Positions 23,641 to 37,826 of a stretch of 64,000 nt of DNA are shown here, piece by piece. Position numbers and translations under genes: made by a program. Source of the stretch: Antitrichia curtipendula (taxonomy: Eukaryota; Streptophyta; Bryopsida; Hypnales; Leucodontaceae); assembly GCA_951230915.1 (NCBI GenBank), contig OX579637.1, positions 16,182,001 through 16,246,000 on the forward strand. The letters are read 5' to 3'. The notes under the pieces were generated by a model. The model saw only the letters and a program-made list of their open reading frames with translations. It did not search any database and had not been told where the DNA came from. Position 1 is the first letter of the stretch. Each line of letters starts with the position of its first letter.

Positions 23641-26600
23641 TTTGTGTGAAGTCTGTTTCAAACTGAAATTCTATGACATTTGATGTTTGACACCATTAAA
23701 GTACAGATTGGACCTTATTCTCTATTTTTTGGAATTGACGTGCGATTGGATTGCAATTACATATCAAATTAATATTTGTGGGCATTTAGGTACTTGAGGG
23801 TAACTATTTGCAACTTGTACGATTTGTCTGAAGTCTCTTTCAAAATGAAATTCTATGACATTTGATGTTTGACACCATTAAAGTACAGGTTGGACCTTAT
23901 TCTGTATTCTTTTGAATGGACGTGCGATTGGCTTGCAATTACACATCAAATTAATATTTGTGGGCATTTAGGTACTTGAGGGTAACTATTTGCAATTTGT
24001 ACGATTTGTGTGAAGTCTCTTTCAAACTGAAAGTCTATGACATTTGATGTTTGACACCATTAAAGTACAGATTGGACCTTATTCTCTATTCTTTGGAATT
24101 GACGTGCGATTGGATTGCAATTACATATCAAATTAATATTTGTGGGCATTTAGGTATTTGAGGGTAACTATTTGCAACTTGTACGATTTGTCTGAAGTCT
24201 CTTTCAAAATGAAATTCTATGACATTTGATGTTTGACACCATTAAAGTACAGATTGGACCTTATTCTCTATTCTTTTGAATGGACGTGCGATTGGCTTGC
24301 AATTAATTATCAAATTAATATTTGTGGGCATTTAGGTACTTGAGGGTAACTATTTGCAACTTGTACGATTTGTGTGAAGTCTGTTTCAAACTGAAATTCT
24401 ATGACATTTGATGTTTGACACCATTAAAGTACAGGTTGGACCTTATTCTCTATTTTTTGGAATTGACGTGGGATTGGATTGCAATTACATATCAAATTAA
24501 TATTTGTGGGCATTTAGGTACTTGAGGGTAACTATTTGCAACTTGTACGATTTGTCTGAAGTCTCTTTTGAACTGAAATTCTATGACATTTGATGTTTGA
24601 CACCATTAAAGTACAGATTGGACCTTATTCTCTATTTTTTGGAATTGACGTGCGATTGGATTGCAATTACATATCAAATTAATATTTGTGGGCATTTAGG
24701 TACTTGAGGGTAACTATTTGCAACTTGTACGATTTGTCTGAAGTCTCTTTCGAACTGAAATTCTATGACATTTGATGTTTCACACCATTAAAGTACAGAT
24801 TGGACCTTATTCTCTATTCTTTGGAATGGACGTGCGATTGGATTGCAATTACATATCAAATTAATATTTGTGGGCATTTAGGTACTTGAGGGTAACTATT
24901 TGCAACTTGTACGATTTGTCTGAAGTCTCTTTCAAACTGAAATTCTATGACATTTGATGTTTGACACCATTAAAGTACAGGTTGGACCTTATTCTGTATT
25001 CTTTTGAATGGACGTGCGATTGGCTTGCAATTACACATCAAATTAATATTTGTGGGCATTTAGGTACTTGAGGGTAACTATTTGCAACTTGTACGATTTG
25101 TGTGAAGTCTGTTTCAAACTGAAATTCTATGACATTTGATGTTTGACACCATTAAGGTACAGGTTGCACTTATTCTATATTCTTTTGAATGGACGTGCGA
25201 TTGGATTGCAATTACATATCAAATTAATATTTGTGGGCATTTAGGTACTTGAGGGTAACTATTTGCAACTTGTACGATTTGTCTGAAGTCTCTTTCAAAA
25301 TGAAATTCTATGACATTTGATGTTTGACACCATTAAAGTACAGATTGGACCTTATTCTCTATTCTTTTGAATGGACGTGCGATTGGCTTGCAATTAATTA
25401 TCAAATTAATATTTGTGGGCATTTAAGTACTTGAGGGTAACTATTTGCAACTTGTACGATTTGTGTGAAGTCTCTTTCAAAATGAAATTCTATGACATTT
25501 GATGTTTGACACCATTAAAGTACAGATTGGACCTTATTCTCTATTCTTTTGAATTGACGTGCGATTGGCTTGCAATTAATTATCAAATTAATATTTGTGG
25601 GCATTTAAGTACTTGAGGGTAACTATTTGCAACTTGTACGATTTGTGTGAAGTCTGTTTCAAACTGAAATTCTATGACATTTGATGTTTGACACCATTAA
25701 AGTACAGATTGGACCTTATTCTCTATTTTTTGGAATTGACGTGCGATTGGATTGCAATTACATATCAAATTAATATTTGTGGGCATTTAGGTACTTGAGG
25801 GTAACTATTTGCAACTTGTACGATTTGTCTGAAGTCTCTTTCAAAATGAAATTCTATGACATTTGATGTTTGACACCATTAAAGTACAGGTTGGACCTTA
25901 TTCTGTATTCTTTTGAATGGACGTGCGATTGGCTTGCAATTACACATCAAATTAATATTTGTGGGCATTTAGGTACTTGAGGGTAACTATTTGCAATTTG
26001 TACGATTTGTGTGAAGTCTCTTTCAAACTGAAAGTCTATGACATTTGATGTTTGACACCATTAAAGTACAGATTGGACCTTATTCTCTATTCTTTGGAAT
26101 TGACGTGCGATTGGATTGCAATTACATATCAAATTAATATTTGTGGGCATTTAGGTATTTGAGGGTAACTATTTGCAACTTGTACGATTTGTCTGAAGTC
26201 TCTTTCAAAATGAAATTCTATGACATTTGATGTTTGACACCATTAAAGTACAGATTGGACCTTATTCTCTATTCTTTTGAATGGACGTGCGATTGGCTTG
26301 CAATTAATTATCAAATTAATATTTGTGGGCATTTAGGTACTTGAGGGTAACTATTTGCAACTTGTACGATTTGTGTGAAGTCTGTTTCAAACTGAAATTC
26401 TATGACATTTGATGTTTGACACCATTAAAGTACAGGTTGGACCTTATTCTCTATTTTTTGGAATTGACGTGGGATTGGATTGCAATTACATATCAAATTA
26501 ATATTTGTGGGCATTTAGGTACTTGAGGGTAACTATTTGCAACTTGTACGATTTGTCTGAAGTCTCTTTTGAACTGAAATTCTATGACATTTGATGTTTG

Positions 26601-26745
26601 ACACCATTAAAGTACAGATTGGACCTTATTCTCTATTTTTTGGAATTGACGTGCGATTGGATTGCAATTACATATCAAATTAATATTTGTGGGCATTTAG
26701 GTACTTGAGGGTAACTATTTGCAACTTGTACGATTTGTCTGAAGT
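22335..26745 (+). repeat. Higher-order repeat, 11 monomers, 2001 bp, about 2.2 copies
   Basis: GACGTGGG at 22467, 24468 and 26469, GTTTCACACC at 22776 and 24777, and TTAAGG at 23151 and 25152 are all spaced 2001 bp. The unit is the 7-mer plus four more monomers: a CTGTATT/ATTACACATC copy, a CAATTTG/GAAAGTC copy with GGTATTTG, an AATTAATTATC copy and a further AGGTTGG/GACGTGGG copy. It therefore contains the 7-mer as its first part. Agreement stops on the right near 26745, where TTTCGAACTG is replaced by TTTCAAACTG. Further single copies of the same 11-mer lie at 26913-28913 and 33098-35098. Confidence 0.88.
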
Positions 26746-26912
26746 CTCTTTCAAACTGAAATTCTATGACATTTGATGTTTGACACCATTAAAGTACAGA
26801 TTGGACCTTATTCTCTATTCTTTGGAATGGACGTGCGATTGGCTTGCAATTAATTATCAAATTAATATTTGTGGGCATTTAGGTACTTGAGGGTAACTAT
26901 TTGCAACTTGTA

Positions 26913-28913
26913 CGATTTGTGTGAAGTCTGTTTCAAACTGAAATTCTATGACATTTGATGTTTGACACCATTAAAGTACAGGTTGGACCTTATTCTCTAT
27001 TTTTTGGAATTGACGTGGGATTGGATTGCAATTACATATCAAATTAATATTTGTGGGCATTTAGGTACTTGAGGGTAACTATTTGCAACTTGTACGATTT
27101 GTCTGAAGTCTCTTTTGAACTGAAATTCTATGACATTTGATGTTTGACACCATTAAAGTACAGATTGGACCTTATTCTCTATTTTTTGGAATTGACGTGC
27201 GATTGGATTGCAATTACATATCAAATTAATATTTGTGGGCATTTAGGTACTTGAGGGTAACTATTTGCAACTTGTACGATTTGTCTGAAGTCTCTTTCGA
27301 ACTGAAATTCTATGACATTTGATGTTTGACACCATTAAAGTACAGATTGGACCTTATTCTCTATTCTTTGGAATGGACGTGCGATTGGATTGCAATTACA
27401 TATCAAATTAATATTTGTGGGCATTTAGGTACTTGAGGGTAACTATTTGCAACTTGTACGATTTGTCTGAAGTCTCTTTCAAACTGAAATTCTATGACAT
27501 TTGATGTTTGACACCATTAAAGTACAGGTTGGACCTTATTCTGTATTCTTTTGAATGGACGTGCGATTGGCTTGCAATTACACATCAAATTAATATTTGT
27601 GGGCATTTAGGTACTTGAGGGTAACTATTTGCAACTTGTACGATTTGTGTGAAGTCTGTTTCAAACTGAAATTCTATGACATTTGATGTTTGACACCATT
27701 AAGGTACAGGTTGCACTTATTCTATATTCTTTTGAATGGACGTGCGATTGGATTGCAATTACATATCAAATTAATATTTGTGGGCATTTAGGTACTTGAG
27801 GGTAACTATTTGCAACTTGTACGATTTGTCTGAAGTCTCTTTCAAAATGAAATTCTATGACATTTGATGTTTGACACCATTAAAGTACAGATTGGACCTT
27901 ATTCTCTATTCTTTTGAATGGACGTGCGATTGGCTTGCAATTAATTATCAAATTAATATTTGTGGGCATTTAAGTACTTGAGGGTAACTATTTGCAACTT
28001 GTACGATTTGTGTGAAGTCTCTTTCAAAATGAAATTCTATGACATTTGATGTTTGACACCATTAAAGTACAGATTGGACCTTATTCTCTATTCTTTTGAA
28101 TGGACGTGCGATTGGCTTGCAATTAATTATCAAATTAATATTTGTGGGCATTTAAGTACTTGAGGGTAACTATTTGCAACTTGTACGATTTGTGTGAAGT
28201 CTGTTTCAAACTGAAATTCTATGACATTTGATGTTTGACACCATTAAAGTACAGATTGGACCTTATTCTCTATTTTTTGGAATTGACGTGCGATTGGATT
28301 GCAATTACATATCAAATTAATATTTGTGGGCATTTAGGTACTTGAGGGTAACTATTTGCAACTTGTACGATTTGTCTGAAGTCTCTTTCAAAATGAAATT
28401 CTATGACATTTGATGTTTGACACCATTAAAGTACAGGTTGGACCTTATTCTGTATTCTTTTGAATGGACGTGCGATTGGCTTGCAATTACACATCAAATT
28501 AATATTTGTGGGCATTTAGGTACTTGAGGGTAACTATTTGCAATTTGTACGATTTGTGTGAAGTCTCTTTCAAACTGAAATTCTATGACATTTGATGTTT
28601 GACACCATTAAAGTACAGATTGGACCTTATTCTCTATTCTTTGGAATCGACGTGCGATTGGATTGCAATTACATATCAAATTAATATTTGTGGGCATTTA
28701 GGTATTTGAGGGTAACTATTTGCAACTTGTACGATTTGTCTGAAGTCTCTTTCAAAATGAAATTCTATGACATTTGATGTTTGACACCATTAAAGTACAG
28801 ATTGGACCTTATTCTCTATTCTTTTGAATTGACGTGCGATTGGCTTGCAATTAATTATCAAATTAATATTTGTGGGCATTTAAGTACTTGAGGGTAACTA
28901 TTTGCAACTTGTA
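26913..28913 (+). repeat. 11-mer HOR unit inside duplication copy A
   Basis: From GACGTGGG at 27015 to GACGTGGG at 29016 is again 2001 bp and eleven monomers, in the same order as the units at 22365 and 24366. Differences: TTTGACACC in place of TTTCACACC, GAAATTC with GGAATCGACG (28643) in the CAATTTG copy where other units have GAAAGTC and GGAATTGACG. It is separated from the preceding unit by a three-monomer insert (26367-26912). Confidence 0.85.
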
Positions 28914-31641
28914 CGATTTGTGTGAAGTCTGTTTCAAACTGAAATTCTATGACATTTGATGTTTGACACCATTAAAGTACAGGTTGGACCTTATTCTCTA
29001 TTTTTTGGAATTGACGTGGGATTGGATTGCAATTACATATCAAATTAATATTTGTGGGCATTTAGGTACTTGAGGGTAACTATTTGCAACTTGTACGATT
29101 TGTCTGAAGTCTGTTTCGAACTGAAATTCTATGACATTTGATGTTTGACACCATTAAAGTACAGATTGGACCTTATTCTCTATTCTTTGGAATGGACGTG
29201 CGATTGGATTGCAATTACATATCAAATTAATATTTGTGGGCATTTAGGTACTTGAGGGTAACTATTTGCAACTTGTACGATTTGTCTGAAGTCTCTTTCA
29301 AACTGAAATTCTATGACATTTGATGTTTGACACCATTAAAGTACAGGTTGGACCTTATTCTGTATTCTTTTGAATGGACGTGCGATTGGCTTGCAATTAC
29401 ACATCAAATTAATATTTGTGGGCATTTAGGTACTTGAGGGTAACTATTTGCAACTTGTACGATTTGTCTGAAGTCTCTTTCGAACTGAAATTCTATGACA
29501 TTTGATGTTTGACACCATTAAAGTACAGATTGGACCTTATTCTCTATTCTTTGGAATGGACGTGCGATTGGATTGCAATTACATATCAAATTAATATTTG
29601 TGGGCATTTAGGTACTTGAGGGTAACTATTTGCAACTTGTACGATTTGTCTGAAGTCTCTTTCAAACTGAAATTCTATGACATTTGATGTTTGACACCAT
29701 TAAAGTACAGATTGGACCTTATTCTGTATTCTTTTGAATGGACGTGCGATTGGCTTGCAATTACACATCAAATTAATATTTGTGGGCATTTAGGTACTTG
29801 AGGGTAACTATTTGCAACTTGTACGATTTGTCTGAAGTCTCTTTCAAACTGAAATTCTATGACATTTGATGTTTGACACCATTAAAGTACAGGTTGCACT
29901 TATTCTATATTCTTTTGAATGGACGTGCGATTGGCTTGCAATTACATATCAAATTAATATTTGTGGGCATTTAGGTACTTGAGGGTAACTATTTGCAACT
30001 TGTACGATTTGTCTGAAGTCTCTTTCAAAATGAAATTCTATGACATTTGATGTTTGACACCATTAAAGTACAGATTGGACCTTATTCTCTATTCTTTAGA
30101 ATGGACGTGCGATTGGCTTGCAATTAATTATCAAATTAATATTTGTGGGCATTTAAGTACTTGAGGGTAACTATTTGCAACTTGTACGATTTGTGTGAAG
30201 TCTCTTTCAAAATGAAATTCTATGACATTTGATGTTTGACACCATTAAAGTACAGGTTGGACCTTATTCTGTATTCTTTTGAATGGACGTGCGATTGGCT
30301 TGCAATTACACATCAAATTAATATTTGTGGGCATTTAGGTACTTGAGGGTAACTATTTGCAACTTGTACGATTTGTGTGAAGTCTGTTTCAAACTGAAAT
30401 TCTATGACATTTGATGTTTGACACCATTAAAGTACAGGTTGCACTTATTCTATATTCTTTTGAATGGACGTGCGATTGGATTGCAATTACATATCAAATT
30501 AATATTTGTGGGCATTTAGGTACTTGAGGGTAACTATTTGCAACTTGTACGATTTGTCTGAAGTCTCTTTCAAAATGAAATTCTATGACATTTGATGTTT
30601 GACACCATTAAAGTACAGATTGGACCTTATTCTCTATTCTTTTGAATGGACGTGCGATTGGCTTGCAATTAATTATCAAATTAATATTTGTGGGCATTTA
30701 AGTACTTGAGGGTAACTATTTGCAACTTGTACGATTTGTGTGAAGTCTCTTTCAAAATGAAATTCTATGACATTTGATGTTTGACACCATTAAAGTACAG
30801 GTTGGACCTTATTCTGTATTCTTTTGAATGGACGTGCGATTGGCTTGCAATTAATTATCAAATTAATATTTGTGGGCATTTAAGTACTTGAGGGTAACTA
30901 TTTGCAACTTGTACGATTTGTGTGAAGTCTGTTTCAAACTGAAATTCTATGACATTTGATGTTTGACACCATTAAAGTACAGATTGGACCTTATTCTCTA
31001 TTTTTTGGAATTGACGTGCGATTGGATTGCAATTACATATCAAATTAATATTTGTGGGCATTTAGGTACTTGAGGGTAACTATTTGCAACTTGTACGATT
31101 TGTCTGAAGTCTCTTTCAAAATGAAATTCTATGACATTTGATGTTTGACACCATTAAAGTACAGGTTGGACCTTATTCTGTATTCTTTTGAATGGACGTG
31201 CGATTGGCTTGCAATTACACATCAAATTAATATTTGTGGGCATTTAGGTACTTGAGGGTAACTATTTGCAATTTGTACGATTTGTGTGAAGTCTCTTTCA
31301 AACTGAAAGTCTATGACATTTGATGTTTGACACCATTAAAGTACAGATTGGACCTTATTCTCTATTCTTTGGAATTGACGTGCGATTGGATTGCAATTAC
31401 ATATCAAATTAATATTTGTGGGCATTTAGGTATTTGAGGGTAACTATTTGCAACTTGTACGATTTGTCTGAAGTCTCTTTCAAAATGAAATTCTATGACA
31501 TTTGATGTTTGACACCATTAAAGTACAGATTGGACCTTATTCTCTATTCTTTTGAATTGACGTGCGATTGGCTTGCAATTAATTATCAAATTAATATTTG
31601 TGGGCATTTAAGTACTTGAGGGTAACTATTTGCAACTTGTA
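28914..31641 (+). repeat. 15-monomer unit, 2728 bp, copy A
   Basis: The interval between GACGTGGG copies at 29016 and 31744 is 15 monomers. It starts with alternating CTTTGGAATGG and CTGTATT copies (TCTGTTTCGAACTG at about 29110 is a rare form), has two GGTTGCAC copies (29825 and 30370) and ends with the same four-monomer tail as the 11-mer. It can be read as the 11-mer with four extra monomers. The partner is 35099-37826. Confidence 0.8.
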
Positions 31642-33097
31642 CGATTTGTGTGAAGTCTGTTTCAAACTGAAATTCTATGACATTTGATGTTTGACACCAT
31701 TAAAGTACAGGTTGGACCTTATTCTCTATTTTTTGGAATTGACGTGGGATTGGATTGCAATTACATATCAAATTAATATTTGTGGGCATTTAGGTACTTG
31801 AGGGTAACTATTTGCAACTTGTACGATTTGTCTGAAGTCTCTTTCGAACTGAAATTCTATGACATTTGATGTTTCACACCATTAAAGTACAGATTGGACC
31901 TTATTCTCTATTTTTTGGAATTGACGTGCGATTGGATTGCAATTACATATCAAATTAATATTTGTGGGCATTTAGGTACTTGAGGGTAACTATTTGCAAC
32001 TTGTACGATTTGTCTGAAGTCTCTTTTGAACTGAAATTCTATGACATTTGATGTTTGACACCATTAAAGTACAGATTGGACCTTATTCTCTATTTTTTGG
32101 AATTGACGTGCGATTGGATTGCAATTACATATCAAATTAATATTTGTGGGCATTTAGGTACTTGAGGGTAACTATTTGCAACTTGTACGATTTGTCTGAA
32201 GTCTCTTTCAAACTGAAATTCTATGACATTTGATGTTTGACACCATTAAAGTACAGATTGGACCTTATTCTCTATTCTTTGGAATGGACGTGCGATTGGC
32301 TTGCAATTAATTATCAAATTAATATTTGTGGGCATTTAGGTACTTGAGGGTAACTATTTGCAACTTGTACGATTTGTGTGAAGTCTGTTTCAAACTGAAA
32401 TTCTATGACATTTGATGTTTGACACCATTAAAGTACAGGTTGGACCTTATTCTCTATTTTTTGGAATTGACGTGGGATTGGATTGCAATTACATATCAAA
32501 TTAATATTTGTGGGCATTTAGGTACTTGAGGGTAACTATTTGCAACTTGTACGATTTGTCTGAAGTCTCTTTTGAACTGAAATTCTATGACATTTGATGT
32601 TTGACACCATTAAAGTACAGATTGGACCTTATTCTCTATTTTTTGGAATTGACGTGCGATTGGATTGCAATTACATATCAAATTAATATTTGTGGGCATT
32701 TAGGTACTTGAGGGTAACTATTTGCAACTTGTACGATTTGTCTGAAGTCTCTTTCGAACTGAAATTCTATGACATTTGATGTTTGACACCATTAAAGTAC
32801 AGATTGGACCTTATTCTCTATTCTTTGGAATGGACGTGCGATTGGATTGCAATTACATATCAAATTAATATTTGTGGGCATTTAGGTACTTGAGGGTAAC
32901 TATTTGCAACTTGTACGATTTGTCTGAAGTCTCTTTCAAACTGAAATTCTATGACATTTGATGTTTGACACCATTAAAGTACAGATTGGACCTTATTCTC
33001 TATTCTTTGGAATGGACGTGCGATTGGCTTGCAATTAATTATCAAATTAATATTTGTGGGCATTTAGGTACTTGAGGGTAACTATTTGCAACTTGTA
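31642..33097 (+). repeat. Higher-order repeat, 4 monomers, 728 bp, 2 copies
   Basis: GACGTGGG at 31744, 32472 and 33200 are 728 bp apart. Each unit has the GACGTGGG copy, two TTTCGAACTG or TTTTGAACTG copies and a CTTTGGAATGG copy joined to AATTAATTATC. The first unit keeps GTTTCACACC (about 31873), the second has TTTGACACC. A shortened three-monomer form of the same unit is at 26367-26912. This repeat lies at the junction between the two 5.4-kb duplicates and may have mediated the exchange. Confidence 0.82.
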
Positions 33098-35098
33098 CGA
33101 TTTGTGTGAAGTCTGTTTCAAACTGAAATTCTATGACATTTGATGTTTGACACCATTAAAGTACAGGTTGGACCTTATTCTCTATTTTTTGGAATTGACG
33201 TGGGATTGGATTGCAATTACATATCAAATTAATATTTGTGGGCATTTAGGTACTTGAGGGTAACTATTTGCAACTTGTACGATTTGTCTGAAGTCTCTTT
33301 TGAACTGAAATTCTATGACATTTGATGTTTGACACCATTAAAGTACAGATTGGACCTTATTCTCTATTTTTTGGAATTGACGTGCGATTGGATTGCAATT
33401 ACATATCAAATTAATATTTGTGGGCATTTAGGTACTTGAGGGTAACTATTTGCAACTTGTACGATTTGTCTGAAGTCTCTTTCGAACTGAAATTCTATGA
33501 CATTTGATGTTTGACACCATTAAAGTACAGATTGGACCTTATTCTCTATTCTTTGGAATGGACGTGCGATTGGATTGCAATTACATATCAAATTAATATT
33601 TGTGGGCATTTAGGTACTTGAGGGTAACTATTTGCAACTTGTACGATTTGTCTGAAGTCTCTTTCAAACTGAAATTCTATGACATTTGATGTTTGACACC
33701 ATTAAAGTACAGGTTGGACCTTATTCTGTATTCTTTTGAATGGACGTGCGATTGGCTTGCAATTACACATCAAATTAATATTTGTGGGCATTTAGGTACT
33801 TGAGGGTAACTATTTGCAACTTGTACGATTTGTGTGAAGTCTGTTTCAAACTGAAATTCTATGACATTTGATGTTTGACACCATTAAGGTACAGGTTGCA
33901 CTTATTCTATATTCTTTTGAATGGACGTGCGATTGGATTGCAATTACATATCAAATTAATATTTGTGGGCATTTAGGTACTTGAGGGTAACTATTTGCAA
34001 CTTGTACGATTTGTCTGAAGTCTCTTTCAAAATGAAATTCTATGACATTTGATGTTTGACACCATTAAAGTACAGATTGGACCTTATTCTCTATTCTTTT
34101 GAATGGACGTGCGATTGGCTTGCAATTAATTATCAAATTAATATTTGTGGGCATTTAAGTACTTGAGGGTAACTATTTGCAACTTGTACGATTTGTGTGA
34201 AGTCTCTTTCAAAATGAAATTCTATGACATTTGATGTTTGACACCATTAAAGTACAGATTGGACCTTATTCTCTATTCTTTTGAATGGACGTGCGATTGG
34301 CTTGCAATTAATTATCAAATTAATATTTGTGGGCATTTAAGTACTTGAGGGTAACTATTTGCAACTTGTACGATTTGTGTGAAGTCTGTTTCAAACTGAA
34401 ATTCTATGACATTTGATGTTTGACACCATTAAAGTACAGATTGGACCTTATTCTCTATTTTTTGGAATTGACGTGCGATTGGATTGCAATTACATATCAA
34501 ATTAATATTTGTGGGCATTTAGGTACTTGAGGGTAACTATTTGCAACTTGTACGATTTGTCTGAAGTCTCTTTCAAAATGAAATTCTATGACATTTGATG
34601 TTTGACACCATTAAAGTACAGGTTGGACCTTATTCTGTATTCTTTTGAATGGACGTGCGATTGGCTTGCAATTACACATCAAATTAATATTTGTGGGCAT
34701 TTAGGTACTTGAGGGTAACTATTTGCAATTTGTACGATTTGTGTGAAGTCTCTTTCAAACTGAAATTCTATGACATTTGATGTTTGACACCATTAAAGTA
34801 CAGATTGGACCTTATTCTCTATTCTTTGGAATCGACGTGCGATTGGATTGCAATTACATATCAAATTAATATTTGTGGGCATTTAGGTATTTGAGGGTAA
34901 CTATTTGCAACTTGTACGATTTGTCTGAAGTCTCTTTCAAAATGAAATTCTATGACATTTGATGTTTGACACCATTAAAGTACAGATTGGACCTTATTCT
35001 CTATTCTTTTGAATTGACGTGCGATTGGCTTGCAATTAATTATCAAATTAATATTTGTGGGCATTTAAGTACTTGAGGGTAACTATTTGCAACTTGTA
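33098..35098 (+). repeat. 11-mer HOR unit inside duplication copy B
   Basis: Copy of 26913-28913, displaced by 6185 bp, with the same markers: TTAAGG (33884), GGAATCGACG (34828), GACGTGGG at both ends. Confidence 0.85.
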
Positions 35099-37826
35099 CG
35101 ATTTGTGTGAAGTCTGTTTCAAACTGAAATTCTATGACATTTGATGTTTGACACCATTAAAGTACAGGTTGGACCTTATTCTCTATTTTTTGGAATTGAC
35201 GTGGGATTGGATTGCAATTACATATCAAATTAATATTTGTGGGCATTTAGGTACTTGAGGGTAACTATTTGCAACTTGTACGATTTGTCTGAAGTCTGTT
35301 TCGAACTGAAATTCTATGACATTTGATGTTTGACACCATTAAAGTACAGATTGGACCTTATTCTCTATTCTTTGGAATGGACGTGCGATTGGATTGCAAT
35401 TACATATCAAATTAATATTTGTGGGCATTTAGGTACTTGAGGGTAACTATTTGCAACTTGTACGATTTGTCTGAAGTCTCTTTCAAACTGAAATTCTATG
35501 ACATTTGATGTTTGACACCATTAAAGTACAGGTTGGACCTTATTCTGTATTCTTTTGAATGGACGTGCGATTGGCTTGCAATTACACATCAAATTAATAT
35601 TTGTGGGCATTTAGGTACTTGAGGGTAACTATTTGCAACTTGTACGATTTGTCTGAAGTCTCTTTCGAACTGAAATTCTATGACATTTGATGTTTGACAC
35701 CATTAAAGTACAGATTGGACCTTATTCTCTATTCTTTGGAATGGACGTGCGATTGGATTGCAATTACATATCAAATTAATATTTGTGGGCATTTAGGTAC
35801 TTGAGGGTAACTATTTGCAACTTGTACGATTTGTCTGAAGTCTCTTTCAAACTGAAATTCTATGACATTTGATGTTTGACACCATTAAAGTACAGATTGG
35901 ACCTTATTCTGTATTCTTTTGAATGGACGTGCGATTGGCTTGCAATTACACATCAAATTAATATTTGTGGGCATTTAGGTACTTGAGGGTAACTATTTGC
36001 AACTTGTACGATTTGTGTGAAGTCTGTTTCAAACTGAAATTCTATGACATTTGATGTTTGACACCATTAAAGTACAGGTTGCACTTATTCTATATTCTTT
36101 TGAATGGACGTGCGATTGGCTTGCAATTACATATCAAATTAATATTTGTGGGCATTTAGGTACTTGAGGGTAACTATTTGCAACTTGTACGATTTGTCTG
36201 AAGTCTCTTTCAAAATGAAATTCTATGACATTTGATGTTTGACACCATTAAAGTACAGATTGGACCTTATTCTCTATTCTTTAGAATGGACGTGCGATTG
36301 GCTTGCAATTAATTATCAAATTAATATTTGTGGGCATTTAAGTACTTGAGGGTAACTATTTGCAACTTGTACGATTTGTGTGAAGTCTCTTTCAAAATGA
36401 AATTCTATGACATTTGATGTTTGACACCATTAAAGTACAGGTTGGACCTTATTCTGTATTCTTTTGAATGGACGTGCGATTGGCTTGCAATTACACATCA
36501 AATTAATATTTGTGGGCATTTAGGTACTTGAGGGTAACTATTTGCAACTTGTACGATTTGTGTGAAGTCTGTTTCAAACTGAAATTCTATGACATTTGAT
36601 GTTTGACACCATTAAAGTACAGGTTGCACTTATTCTATATTCTTTTGAATGGACGTGCGATTGGATTGCAATTACATATCAAATTAATATTTGTGGGCAT
36701 TTAGGTACTTGAGGGTAACTATTTGCAACTTGTACGATTTGTCTGAAGTCTCTTTCAAAATGAAATTCTATGACATTTGATGTTTGACACCATTAAAGTA
36801 CAGATTGGACCTTATTCTCTATTCTTTTGAATGGACGTGCGATTGGCTTGCAATTAATTATCAAATTAATATTTGTGGGCATTTAAGTACTTGAGGGTAA
36901 CTATTTGCAACTTGTACGATTTGTGTGAAGTCTCTTTCAAAATGAAATTCTATGACATTTGATGTTTGACACCATTAAAGTACAGGTTGGACCTTATTCT
37001 GTATTCTTTTGAATGGACGTGCGATTGGCTTGCAATTAATTATCAAATTAATATTTGTGGGCATTTAAGTACTTGAGGGTAACTATTTGCAACTTGTACG
37101 ATTTGTGTGAAGTCTGTTTCAAACTGAAATTCTATGACATTTGATGTTTGACACCATTAAAGTACAGATTGGACCTTATTCTCTATTTTTTGGAATTGAC
37201 GTGCGATTGGATTGCAATTACATATCAAATTAATATTTGTGGGCATTTAGGTACTTGAGGGTAACTATTTGCAACTTGTACGATTTGTCTGAAGTCTCTT
37301 TCAAAATGAAATTCTATGACATTTGATGTTTGACACCATTAAAGTACAGGTTGGACCTTATTCTGTATTCTTTTGAATGGACGTGCGATTGGCTTGCAAT
37401 TACACATCAAATTAATATTTGTGGGCATTTAGGTACTTGAGGGTAACTATTTGCAATTTGTACGATTTGTGTGAAGTCTCTTTCAAACTGAAAGTCTATG
37501 ACATTTGATGTTTGACACCATTAAAGTACAGATTGGACCTTATTCTCTATTCTTTGGAATTGACGTGCGATTGGATTGCAATTACATATCAAATTAATAT
37601 TTGTGGGCATTTAGGTATTTGAGGGTAACTATTTGCAACTTGTACGATTTGTCTGAAGTCTCTTTCAAAATGAAATTCTATGACATTTGATGTTTGACAC
37701 CATTAAAGTACAGATTGGACCTTATTCTCTATTCTTTTGAATTGACGTGCGATTGGCTTGCAATTAATTATCAAATTAATATTTGTGGGCATTTAAGTAC
37801 TTGAGGGTAACTATTTGCAACTTGTA
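35099..37826 (+). repeat. 15-monomer unit, 2728 bp, copy B
   Basis: Copy of 28914-31641, displaced by 6185 bp, including TCTGTTTCGAACTG (about 35295), the private CTTTAGAATGG (36279) and two GGTTGCAC copies. In the first of these the head reads GTGTGAAGTCTGTTTC rather than GTCTGAAGTCTCTTTC. Confidence 0.85.

Larger units (their letters stand above)
26648..32022 (+). repeat. Large segmental duplication, copy A (5.4 kb)
   Basis: Every diagnostic variant in this stretch reappears 6185 bp (34 monomers) downstream: GACGTGGG 27015/33200, TTAAGG 27699/33884, GGAATCGACG 28643/34828, GACGTGGG 29016/35201, CTTTAGA 30094/36279, GACGTGGG 31744/37929. The match starts just after GGAATTGAC versus GGAATGGAC (26647) and stops at TCTCTTTT versus TCTGTTTC (32023). 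Within it I noticed only two differences, both in the monomer starting near 29825 (GTCTGAAGTCTC here, GTGTGAAGTCTG in copy B). Copies A and B are separated by about 810 bp of 4-mer repeat. Confidence 0.9.
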
